A stretch of 64,000 bases of DNA from Argopecten irradians. Its lineage: Eukaryota > Mollusca > Bivalvia > Pectinida > Pectinidae. Within the stretch, counting starts at the first letter, position 1. Every line of letters begins with the position of its first letter. Made by a program: the position numbers and the translations under genes. This document shows, one piece after another, positions 1 to 14,100 of the stretch. The notes beneath the pieces are model-generated. The model was not told where the DNA came from and did not search any database. It worked only from the letters and a program-made list of their open reading frames with translations. The stretch is taken from the NCBI RefSeq assembly GCF_041381155.1, contig NC_091146.1:2621224-2685223 (forward strand), read 5' to 3'.

Positions 1-3000
1 GGTGTGTAACATACATTGGTTGTCATACTTTTGACATGCATTGGTGTGTAACATACACTGGTTGTCATACTTTTGACATGCATTGGTGTGTAACATACAT
101 TGGTTGTCATACTTTTGACATGCATTGGTGTGTAACATACATTGGTTGTCATACTTTTGACATGCATTGGTGTGTAACATACATTGGTTGTCATACTTTT
201 GACATGCATTGGTGTGTAACATACATTGGTTGTCATACTTTTGACATGCATTGGTGTGTAACATACATTGGTTGTCATACTTTTGACATGCATTGGTGTG
301 TAACATACACTGGTTGTCATACTTTTGACATGCATTGGTGTGTAACATACATTGGTTGACATACATTGGTTGTCATACTTTTGACATGCATTGGTGTGTA
401 ACATACACTGGTTGTCATACTTTTGACAATCATTGGTGTGTAACATACATTGGTTGTCATACTTTTGACATGCATTGGTGTGTAACATACATTGGTTGTC
501 ATACTTTTGACATGCATTGGTGTGTAACATACACTGGTTGTCATACTTTTGACATGCATTGGTGTGTAACATACATTGGTTGTCATACTTTTGACATGCA
601 TTGGTGTGTAACATACACTGGTTGTCATACTTTTGACATGCATTGGTGTGTAACATACATTGGTTGTCATACTTTTGACATGCATTGGTGTGTAACATAC
701 ACTGGTTGTCATACTTTTGACATGCATTGGTGTGTAACATACATTGGTTGTCATACTTTTGACATGCATTGGTGTGTAACATACACTGGTTGTCATACTT
801 TTGACATGCATTGGTGTGTAACATACATTGGTTGTCATACTTTTGACATGCATTGGTGTGTAACATACACTGGTTGTCATACTTTTGACATGCATTGGTG
901 TGTAACATACACTGGTTGTCATACTTTTGAAATGCATTGGTGTGTAACATACATTGGTTGTCATACTTTTGACATGCATTGGTGTGTAACATACATTGGT
1001 TGTCATACTTTTGACATGCATTGGTGTGTAACATACACTGGTTGTCATACTTTTGACATGCATTGGTGTGTAACATACACTGGTTGTCATACTTTTGAAA
1101 TGCATTGGTGTGTAACATACACTGGTTGTCATACTTTTGACATGTATTGGTGTGTAACATACACTGGTTGTCATACTTTTGACATGCATTGGTGTGTAAC
1201 ATACATTGGTTGTCATACTTTTGACATGCATTGGTGTGTAACATACATTGGTTGTCATACTTTTGACATGCATTGGTGTGTAACATACACTGGTTGTCAT
1301 ACTTTTGACATGCATTGGTGTGTAACATACATTGGTTGTCATACTTTTGACATGCATTGGTGTGTAACATACATTGGTTGTCATACTTTTGTTGTCATAC
1401 TTTTGACATGCATTGGTGTGTAACATACATTGGTTGTCATACTTTTGACATGCATTGGTGTGTAACATACATTGGTTGTCATACTTTTGACATGCATTGG
1501 TGTGTAACATACATTGGTTGTCATACTTTTGACATGCATTGGTGTGTAACATACATTGGTTGTCATACTTTTGACATGCATTGGTGTGTAACATACATTG
1601 GTTGTCATACTTTTGACATGCATTGGTGTGGTTGTCATACTTTTGACACACATACATTGGTTGTCATACTTTTGACATGCATTGGTGTGTAACATACACA
1701 ATTTTGACATGCATTGGTTGTAACATCATTGGTTGTCATACTTTTGACATGCATTGGTGTGTAACATACATTGGTTGTCATACTTTTGACATGCATTGGT
1801 GTGTAACATACATTGGTTGTCATACTTTTGACATGCATTGGTGTGTAACATACATTGGTTGTCATACTTTTGACATGCATTGGTGTGTAACATACATTGG
1901 TTGTCATACTTTTGACATGCATTGGTGTGTAACATACACTGGTTGTCATACTTTTGACATGCATTGGTGTGTAACATACATTGGTTGTCATACTTTTGAC
2001 ATGCATTGGTGTGTAACATACATTGGTTGTCATACTTTTGACATGCATTGGTGTGTAAATACATGGTTGTCATACTTTTGACATGCATTGGTGTGTAACA
2101 TACATTGGTTGTCATACTTTTGACATGCATTGGTGTGTAACATACATGGTTCATATTTGACACATTGGTGTTAACATACATTGGTTGTCATACTTTTGAC
2201 ATGCATTGGTGTGTAACATACACTGGTTGTCATACTTTTGACATGCATTGGTGTGTAACATACATTGGTTGTCATACTTTTGACATGCATTGGTGTGTAA
2301 CATACATTGGTTGTCATACTTTTGACATGTATTGGTGTGTAACATACATTGGTTGTCATACTTTTGACATGCATTGGTGTGTAACATACATTGGTTGTCA
2401 TACTTTTGACATGCATTGGTGTGTAACATACATTGGTTGTCATACTTTTGACATGCATTGGTGTGTAACATACACTGGTTGTCATACTTTTGACATGCAT
2501 TGGTGTGTAACATACATTGGTTGTCATACTTTTGACATGCATTGGTGTGTAACATACATTGGTTGTCATACTTTTGACATGCATTGGTGTGTATCATACA
2601 TTGGTTGTCATACTTTTGACATGCATTGGTGTGTAACATACATTGGTTGTCATACTTTTGACATGCATTGGTGTGTATCATACACTGGTTGTCATACTTT
2701 TGACATGCATTGGTGTGTAACATACATTGGTTGTCATACTTTTGACATGCATTGGTGTGTAACATACATTGGTTGTCATACTTTTGACATGCATTGGTGT
2801 GTAACATACACTGGTTGTCATACTTTTGACATGCATTGGTGTGTAACATACATTGGTTGTCATACTTTTGACATGCATTGGTGTGTAACATACATTGGTT
2901 GTCATACTTTTGACATGCATTGGTGTGTAACATACACTGGTTGTCATACTTTTGACATGCATTGGTGTGTAACATACATTGGTTGTCATACTTTTGACAT

Positions 3001-6000
3001 ACATTGGTGTGTAACATACATTGGTTGTCATACTTTTGACATGCATTGGTGTGTAACATACATTGGTTGTCATACTTTTGACATGCATTGGTGTGTAACA
3101 TACATTGGTTGTCATACTTTTGACATGCATTGGTGTGTAACATACATTGGTTGTCATACTTTTGACATGCATTGGTGTGTAACATACATTGGTTGTCATA
3201 CTTTTGACATGCATTGGTGTGTAACATACATTGGTTGTCATACTTTTGACATGCATTGGTGTGTAACATACATTGGTTGTCATACTTTTGACATGCATTG
3301 GTGTGTAACATACATTGGTTGTCATACTTTTGACATGCATTGGTGTGTAACATACATTGGTTGTCATACTTTTGACATGCATTGGTGTGTAACATACATT
3401 GGTTGTCATACTTTTGACATGCATTGGTGTGTAACATACATTGGTTGTCATACTTTTGACATGCATTGGTGTGTAACATACATTGGTTGTCATACTTTTG
3501 ACATGCATTGGTGTGTAACATACACTGGTTGTCATACTTTTGACATGCATTGGTGTGTAACATACATCGGTTGTCATACTTTTGACATGCATTGGTGTGT
3601 AACATACATTGGTTGTCATACTTTTGACATGCATTGGTGTGTAACATACATTGGTTGTCATACTTTTGACATGCATTGGTGTGTAACATACATTGGTTGT
3701 CATACTTTTGACATGCATTGGTGTGTAACATACATTGGTTGTCATACTTTTGACATGCATTGGTGTGTAACATACACTGGTTGTCATACTTTTGACATGC
3801 ATTGGTGTGTAACATACATTGGTTGTCATACTTTTGACATGCATTGGTGTGTAACATACACTGGTTGTCATACTTTTGACATGCATTGGTGTGTAACATA
3901 CATTGGTTGTCATACTTTTGACATGCATTGGTGTGTAACATACATTGGTTGTCATACTTTTGACATACATTGGTGTGTAACATACACTGGTTGTCATACT
4001 TTTGACATGCATTGGTGTGTACATAACATACTTTGACATTGGTTGACATACATGGTTGTCATACTTTTGACATGCATTGGTGTGTAACATACACTGGTTG
4101 TCATACTTTTGACATGCATTGGTGTGTAACATACATTGGTTGTCATACTTTTGACATGCATTGGTGTGTAACATACATTGGTTGTCATACTTTTGACATG
4201 CATTGGTGTGTAACATACATTGGTTGTCATACTTTTGACATGCATTGGTGTGTAACATACATTGGTTGTCATACTTTTGACATACATTGGTGTGTAACAT
4301 ACATTGGTTGTCATACTTTTGACATGCATTGGTGTGTAACATACATTGGTTGTCATACTTTTGACATGCATTGGTGTGTAACATACATTGGTTGTCATAC
4401 TTTTGACATGCATTGGTGTGTAACATACATTGGTTGTCATACTTTTGACATGCATTGGTGTGTAACATACATTGGTTGTCATACTTTTGACATGCATTGG
4501 TGTGTAACATACATTGGTTGTCATACTTTTGACATGCATTGGTGTGTAACATACATTGGTTGTCATACTTTTGACATGCATTGGTGTGTAACATACACTG
4601 GTTGTCATACTTTTGACATGCATTGGTGTGTAACATACATTGGTTGTCATACTTTTGACATGCATTGGTGTGTAACATACATTGGTTGTCATACTTTTGA
4701 CATGCTACATTGGTGTGTAACATACATTGGTTGTCATACTTTTGACATGCATTGGTGTGTAACATACATTGGTTGTCATACTTTTGACATGCATTGGTGT
4801 GTAACATACATTGGTTGTCATACTTTTGACATGCATTGGTGTGTAACATACATTGGTTGTCATACTTTTGACATGCATTGGTGTGTAACATACATGGTTG
4901 TCATACTTTTGACATGCATTGGTGTGTAACATACATGGTTGTCATACTTTTGACATGCATTGGTGTGTAACATACATTGGTTGTCATACTTTTGACATGC
5001 ATTGGTGTGTAACATACATTGGTTGTCATACTTTTGACATGCATTGGTGTGTAACATACATTGGTTGTCATACTTTTGACATACATTGGTGTGTAACATA
5101 CATTGGTTGTCATACTTTTGACATGCATTGGTGTGTAACATACATTGGTTGTCATACTTTTGACATGCATTGGTGTGTAACATACATTGACATACATGTT
5201 GTCATACTTTTGACATGCATTGGTGTGTAACATACATTGGTTGTCATACTTTTGACATGCATTGGTGTGTAACATACATTGGTTGTCATACTTTTGACAT
5301 GCATTGGTGTGTAACATACATTGGTTGTCATACTTTTGACATGCATTGGTGTGTAACATACATTGGTTGTCATACTTTTGACATGCATTGGTGTGTAACA
5401 TACATTGGTTGTCATACTTTTGACATGCATTGGTGTGTAACATACACTGGTTGTCATACTTTTGACATGCATTGGTGTGTAACATACATTGGTTGTCATA
5501 CTTTTGACATGCATTGGTGTGTAACATACATGGTTGTCATACTTTTGACATGCATTGGTGTGTAACATACATGGTTGTCATACTTTTGACATGCATTGGT
5601 GTGTAACATACATTGGTTGTCATACTTTTGACATGCATTGGTGTGTAACATACATGGTTGTCATACTTTTGACATGCATTGGTGTGTAACATACATTGGT
5701 TGTCATACTTTTGACATGCATTGGTGTGTAACATACATTGGTTGTCATACTTTTGACATGCATTGGTGTGTAACATACATTGGTTGTCATACTTTTGACA
5801 TGCATTGGTGTGTAACATACATTGGTTGTCATACTTTTGACATGCATTGGTGTGTAACATACATTGGTTGTCATACTTTTGACATGCATTGGTGTGTAAC
5901 ATACATTGGTTGTCATACTTTTGACATGCATTGGTGTGTAACATACATTGGTTGTCATACTTTTGACATGCATTGGTGTGTAACATACATTGGTTGTCAT

Positions 6001-8134
6001 ACTTTTGACATGCATTGGTGTGTAACATACATTGGTTGTCATACTTTTGACATGCATTGGTGTGTAACATACATTGGTTGTCATACTTTTGACATACATT
6101 GGTGTGTAACATACATTGGTTGTCATACTTTTGACATGCATTGGTGTGTAACATACATTGGTTGTCATACTTTTGACATGCATTGGTGTGTAACATACAT
6201 TGGTGGTCATACTTTTGACATGCATTGGTGTGTATCATACACTGGTTGTCATACTTTTGACATGCATTGGTGTGTAACATACATTGGTTGTCATACTTTT
6301 GACATGCATTGGTGTGTAACATACATTGGTTGTCATACTTTTGACATGCATTGGTGTGTAACATACATTGGTTGTCATACTTTTGACATGCATTGGTGTG
6401 TAACATACATTGGTTGTCATACTTTTGACATGCATTGGTGTGTAACATACATTGGTTGTCATACTTTTGACATGCATTGGTGTGTAACATACATTGGTTG
6501 TCATACTTTTGACATGCATTGGTGTGTAACATACATTGGTTGTCATACTTTTGACATGCATTGGTGTGTAACATACATTGGTTGTCATACTTTTGACATG
6601 CATTGGTGTGTAACATACATTGGTTGTCATACTTTTGACATGCATTGGTGTGTAACATACATTGGTTGTCATACTTTTGACATGCATTGGTGTGTAACAT
6701 ACATTGGTTGTCATACTTTTGACATGCATTGGTGTGTAACATACATTGGTTGTCATACTTTTGACATGCATTGGTGTGTAACATACATTGGTTGTCATAC
6801 TTTTGACATGCATTGGTGTGTAACATACATTGGTTGTCATACTTTTGACATGCATTGGTGTGTAACATACATTGGTTGTCATACTTTTGACATGCATTGG
6901 TGTGTAACATACATTGGTTGACATACATTTGTTGTCATGCATTGGTGTGTAACATACATTGGTTGTCATACTTTTGACATGCATTGGTGTGTAACATACA
7001 TTGGTTGTCATACTTTTGACATGCATTGGTGTGTAACATACATTGGTTGTCATACTTTTGACATGCATTGGTGTGTAACATACATTGGTTGTCATACTTT
7101 TGACATGCATTGGTGTGTAACATACATTGGTTGTCATACTTTTGACATGCATTGGTGTGTAACATACATTGGTTGTCATACTTTTGACATGCATTGGTGT
7201 GTAACATACATTGGTTGTCATACTTTTGACATGCATTGGTGTGTAACATACATTGGTTGTCATACTTTTGACATGCATTGGTGTGTAACATACATTGGTT
7301 GTCATACTTTTGACATGCATTGGTGTGTAACATACATTGGTTGTCATACTTTTGACATGCATTGGTGTGTAACATACATTGGTTGTCATACTTTTGACAT
7401 GCATTGGTGTGTAACATACATTGGTTGTCATACTTTTGACATGCATTGGTGTGTAACATACACTGTTTGTCATACTTTTGACATACATTGGTGTGTAACA
7501 TACATTGGTTGTAATACTTTTGACATACATTGGTGTGTAACATACATTGGTTGTCATACTTTTGACATGCATTGGTGTGTAACATACATTGGTTTGTCAT
7601 ACTTTTGACATGCATTGGGTGTGTAACATACACATTGTTTGTCATACTTTTGACATGCATTGGTGTGTAACATACATTGGTTGTCATACTTTTGACATGC
7701 ATTGGTGTGTAACATACATTGGTTGTCATACTTTTGACATGCATTGGTGTGTAACATACACTGGTTTGTCATACTTTTGACATGCATTGGTGTGTAACAT
7801 ACATTGGTTGTCATACTTTTGACATGCATTGGTGTGTAACATACACTGGTTGTCATACTTTTGACATGCATTGGTGTGTGGGTTTCATACTTTTAACATA
7901 CATTGGTGTGTCATAACACTTTTGTCATACTTTTGACATGCATTGGTGTGTAACATACATTGGTTGTCATACTTTTGACATGCATTGGTGTGTAACATAC
8001 ATTGGTTGTCATACTTTTGACATGCATTGGTGTGTAACATACATTGGTTGTCATACTTTTGACATGCATTGGTGTGTAACATACATTGGTTGTCATACTT
8101 TTGACATGCATTGGTGTGTAACATTGGTTGTCAT
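1..8134. repeat. Satellite A: 42-bp tandem array (about 190 copies)
   Basis: Head-to-tail copies of a 42-bp monomer fill the whole interval and run off the left edge of the window. Key parts of the monomer are TGCATTGGTGTGTAACATAC and TTGTCATACTTTTGACA. Most copies differ by a T/C switch (ATTGG or ACTGG) and rare point changes. Short indels break register near 355, 1390, 1630-1735, 2045-2165, 4020-4055, 5190, 6915-6940 and 7590-7935. Each unit holds a small inverted repeat, TGTCA-6 nt-TGACA. Because 42 is divisible by 3 and the monomer has few stops, long open frames occur on both strands; they are consequences of the period, not genes. The left limit is unknown. Confidence 0.98.
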
Positions 8135-11100
8135 GGAATGTTACTGTTGTGTTGTTCCACTCGATACCTACGAGATGAGATGTTAGATGTTACTGTTGTG
8201 TTTCGATACCTACGAGATGAGATTGTCAATGTTCTGTTGTGTTGTTCCAACTCGATACCTACGAGATGAGATGTCAATGTTACTGTTGTGTTGTTCCACT
8301 CGATACCTACGAGATGAGATGTCAATGTTACTGTTGTGTTGTTCCACTCGATACTACGAGATGAGATATATCGATGTTACTGTTGTGTTGTTCCAGCTCG
8401 ATACCTACGAGATGAGATGTGTGTTACTGTTGTTCCACTCGATACCTACGAGATGAGATGTCAATGTTACTGTTGTGTTGTTCCACTCGATACCTACGAG
8501 ATGAGATGTCAATGTTACTGTTGTGTTGTTCCACTCGATACCTACGAGATGAGATGTCAATGTTACTGTTGTGTTGTTCCACTCGATACCTACGAGATGA
8601 GATGTCAATGTTACTGTTGTGTTGTTCCACTCGATACTACGAGATGAGATGTCAATGTTACTGTTGTGTTGTTCCATGATACCTCGATGTTACTGTTGTG
8701 TTGTTCCACTCGATACTACGAGATGAGATACTGTTGTGTTGTTCCACTCGATACTACGAGATGAGATGTCAATGTTACTGTTGTGTTGTTCCACTCGATA
8801 CCTACGAGATGAGATGTCAATGTTACTGTTGTGTTGTTCCACTCGATACCTACGAGATGAGATGTCAATGTTACTGTTGTGTTGTTCCACTCGATACCTA
8901 CGAGATGAGATGTCAATGTTACTGTTGTGTTGTTCCACTCGATACCTACGAGATGAGATGTCAATGTTACTGTTGTGTTGTTCCACTCGATACCTACGAG
9001 ATGAGATGTCAATGTTACTGTTGTGTTGTTCCACTCGATACCTACGAGATGAGATGTCAATGTTACTGTTGTGTTGTTCCACTCGATACCTACGAGATGA
9101 GATGTCAATGTTACTGTTGTGTTGTTCCACTCGATACCTACGAGATGAGATGTCAATGTTACTGTTGTGTTGTTCCACTCGATACCTACGAGATGAGATG
9201 TCAATGTTACTGTTGTGTTGTTCCACTCGATACCTACGAGATGAGATGTCAATGTTACTGTTGTGTTGTTCCACTCGATACCTACGAGATGAGATGTCAA
9301 TGTTACTGTTGTGTTGTTCCACTCGATACCTACGAGATGAGATGTCAATGTTACTGTTGTGTTGTTCCACTCGATACCTACGAGATGAGATGTCAATGTT
9401 ACTGTTTGTTGTTTCCACTCGATACCTACGAGATGAGATGTCAATGTTACTGTTGTGTTGTTCCACTCGATACCTACGAGATGAGATGTCAATGTTACTG
9501 TTGTGTTGTTCCACTCGATACCTACGAGATGAGATGTCAATGTTACTGTTGTGTTGTTCCACTCGATACCTACGAGATGAGATGTCAATGTTACTGTTGT
9601 GTTGTTCCACTCGATACCTACGAGATGAGATGTCAATGTTACTGTTGTGTTGTTCCACTCGATACCTACGAGATGAGATGTCAATGTTACTGTTGTGTTG
9701 TTCCACTCGATACCTACGAGATGAGATGTCAATGTTACTGTTGTGTTGTTCCACTCGATACCTACGAGATGAGATGTCAATGTTACTGTTGTGTTGTTCC
9801 ACTCGATACCTACGAGATGAGATGTCAATGTTACTGTTGTGTTGTTTCCACTCGATACCTACGAGATGAGATGTCAATGTTACTGTTGTGTTGTTCCACT
9901 CGATACCTACGAGATGAGATGTCAATGTTACTGTTGTGTTGTTCCACTCGATACCTACGAGATGAGATGTCAATGTTACTGTTGTGTTGTTCCACTCGAT
10001 ACCTACGAGATGAGATGTCAATGTTACTGTTGTGTTGTTCCACTCGATACCTACGAGATGAGATGTCAATGTTACTGTTGTGTTGTTCCACTCGATACCT
10101 ACGAGATGAGATGTCAATGTTACTGTTGTGTTGTTCCACTCGATACCTACGAGATGAGATGTCATGTTACTGTTGTGTTGTTCCACTCGATGTTACTGTT
10201 ATGTTGTGTTGTTCCACTCGATACCTACGAGATGAGATGTCAATGTTACTGTTGTGTTGTTCCACTCGATACCTACGAGATGAGATGTCAATGTTACTGT
10301 TGTGTTGTTCCACTCGATACCTACGAGATGAGATGTCAATGTTACTGTTGTGTTGTTCCACTCGATACCTACGAGATGAGATGTCAATGTTACTGTTGTG
10401 TTGTTCCACTCGATACCTACGAGATGAGATGTCAATGTTACTGTTGTGTTGTTCCACTCGATACCTACGAGATGAGATGTCAATGTTACTGTTGTGTTGT
10501 TCCACTCGATACCTACGAGATGAGATGTCAATGTTACTGTTGTGTTGTTCCACTCGATAACTACGAGATGAGATGTCAATGTTACTGTTGTGTTGTTCCA
10601 CTCGATACCTACGAGATGAGATGTCAATGTTACTGTTGTGTTGTTCCACTCGATACCTACGAGATGAGATGTCATTGTTACTGTTTTTTTTGTTCCACTC
10701 GATACCTACGAGATGAGATGTCAATGTTACTGTTGTGTTGTTCCACTCGATACCTACGAGATGAGATGTCAATGTTACTGTTGTGTTGTTCCACTCGATA
10801 CCTACGAGATGAGATGTCAATGTTACTGTTGTGTTGTTCCACTCGATACCTACGAGATGAGATGTCAATGTTACTGTTGTGTTGTTCCACTCGATACCTA
10901 CGAGATGAGATGTCAATGTTACTGTTGTGTTGTTCCACTCGATACCTACGAGATGAGATGTCAATGTTACTGTTGTGTTGTTCCACTCGATACCTACGAG
11001 ATGAGATGTCAATGTTACTGTTGTGTTGTTCCACTCGATACCTACGAGATGAGATGTCAATGTTACTGTTGTGTTGTTCCACTCGATACCTACGAGATGA

Positions 11101-14100
11101 GATGTCAATGTTACTGTTGTGTTGTTCCACTCGATACCTACGAGATGAGATGTCAATGTTACTGTTGTGTTGATCCACTCGATACCTACGAGATGAGATG
11201 TCAATGTTACTGTTGTGTTGTTCCACTCGATACCTACGAGATGAGATGTCAATGTTACTGTTGTGTTGTTCCACTCGATACCTACGAGATGAGATGTCAA
11301 TGTTACTGTTGTGTTGTTCCACTCGATACCTACGAGATGAGATGTCAATGTTACTGTTTTTGTTGTTCCACTCGATACCTACGAGATGAGATGTCAATGT
11401 TACTGTTGTGTTGTTCCACTCGATACCTACGAGATGAGATGTCAATGTTACTGTGAGTGTTGTTCCACTCGATACCTACGAGATGAGATGTCAATGTTAC
11501 TGTTGTGTTGTTCCACTCGATACCTACGAGATGAGATGTCAATGTTACTGTTGTGTTGTTCCACTCGATACCTACGAGATGAGATGTCAATGTTACTGTT
11601 GTGTTGTTCCACTCGATACCTACGAGATGAGATGTCAATGTTACTGTTGTGTTGTTCCACTCGATACCTACGAGATGAGATGTCAATGTTACTGTTGTGT
11701 TGTTCCACTCGATACCTACGAGATGAGATGTCAATGTTACTGTTGTGTTGTTCCACTCGATACCTACGAGATGAGATGTCAATGTTACTGTTGTGTTGTT
11801 CCACTCGATACCTACGAGATGAGATGTCAATGTTACTGTTGTGTTGTTCCACTCGATACCTACGAGATGAGATGTCAATGTTACTGTTGTGTTGTTCCAC
11901 TCGATACCTACGAGATGAGATGTCAATGTTACTGTTGTGTTGTTCCACTCGATACCTACGAGATGAGATGTCAATGTTACTGTTGTGTTGTTCCACTCGA
12001 TACCTACGAGATGAGATGTCAATGTTACTGTTGTGTTGTTCCACTCGATACCTACGAGATGAGATGTCAATGTTACTGTTGTGTTGTTCCACTCGATACC
12101 TACGAGATGAGATGTCAATGTTACTGTTGTGTTGTTCCACTCGATACCTACGAGATGAGATGTCAATGTTACTGTTGTGTTGTTCCACTCGATACCTACG
12201 AGATGAGATGTCAATGTTACTGTTGTGTTGTTCCACTCGATACCTACGAGATGAGATGTCAATGTTACTGTTGTGTTGTTCCACTCGATACCTACGAGAT
12301 GAGATGTCAATGTTACTGTTGTGTTGTTCCACTCGATACCTACGAGATGAGATGTCAATGTTACTGTTGTGTTGTTCCACTCGATACCTACGAGATGAGA
12401 TGTCAATGTTACTGTTGTGTTGTTCCACTCGATACCTACGAGATGAGATGTCAATGTTACTGTTGTGTTGTTCCACTCGATACCTACGAGATGAGATGTC
12501 AATGTTACTGTTGTGTTGTTCCACTCGATACCTACGAGATGAGATGTCAATGTTCTGTTGTGTTGTTCCACTCGATACCTACGAGATGAGATGTCAATGT
12601 TACTGTTGTGTTGTTCCACTCGATACCTACGAGATGAGATGTCAATGTTACTGTTGTGTTGTTCCACTCGATACCTACGAGATGAGATGTCAATGTTACT
12701 GTTGTGTTGTTCCACTCGATACCTACGAGATGAGATGTCAATGTTACTGTTGTGTTGTTCCACTCGATACCTACGAGATGAGATGTCAATGTTACTGTTG
12801 TGTTGTTCCACTCGATACCTACGAGATGAGATGTCAATGTTACTGTTGTGTTGTTCCACTCGATACCTACGAGATGAGATGTCAATGTTACTGTTGTGTT
12901 GTTCCACTCGATACCTACGAGATGAGATGTCAATGTTACTGTTGTGTTGTTCCACTCGATACCTACGAGATGAGATGTCAATGTTACTGTTGTGTTGTTC
13001 CACTCGATACCTACGAGATGAGATGTCAATGTTACTGTTGTGTTGTTCCACTCGATACCTACGAGATGAGATGTCAATGTTACTGTTGTGTTGTTCCACT
13101 CGATACCTACGAGATGAGATGTCAATGTTACTGTTGTGTTGTTCCACTCGATACCTACGAGATGAGATGTCAATGTTACTGTTGTGTTGTTCCACTCGAT
13201 ACCTACGAGATGAGATGTCAATGTTACTGTTGTGTTGTTCCACTCGATACCTACGAGATGAGATGTCAATGTTACTGTTGTGTTGTTCCACTCGATACCT
13301 ACGAGATGAGATGTCAATGTTACTGTTGTGTTGTTCCACTCGATACCTACGAGATGAGATGTCAATGTTACTGTTTTTTTTTGTTCCACTCGATACCTAC
13401 GAGATGAGATGTCAATGTTACTGTTGTGTTGTTCCACTCGATACCTACGAGATGAGATGTCAATGTTACTGTTGTGTTGTTCCACTCGATACCTACGAGA
13501 TGAGATGTCAATGTTACTGTTGTGTTGTTCCACTCGATACCTACGAGATGAGATGTCAATGTTTCTGTTGTGTTCTTCCACTCGATACCTACGAGATGAG
13601 ATGTCAATGTTACTGTTTTTTTTTGTTCCACTCGATACCTACGAGATGAGATGTCAATGTTACTGTTGTGTTGTTCCACTCGATACCTACGAGATGAGAG
13701 ATGTCAATGTTACTGTTGTGTTGTTCCACTCGATACCTACGAGATGAGATGTCAATGTTACTGTTGTGTTGTTCCACTCGATACCTACGAGAGAGATGTC
13801 AATGTTACTGTTGTGTTGTTCCACTCGATACCTACGAGATGAGATGTCAATGTTACTGTTGTGTTGTTCCACTCGATACCTACGAGATGAGATGTCAATG
13901 TTACTGTTGTGTTGTTCCACTCGATACCTACGAGATGAGATGTCAATGTTACTGTTGTGTTGTTCCACTCGATACCTACGAGATGAGATGTCAATGTTAC
14001 TGTTGTGTTGTTCCACTCGATACCTACGAGATGAGATGTCAATGTTACTGTTGTGTTGTTCCACTCGATACCTACGAGATGAGAGATGTCAATGTTACTG

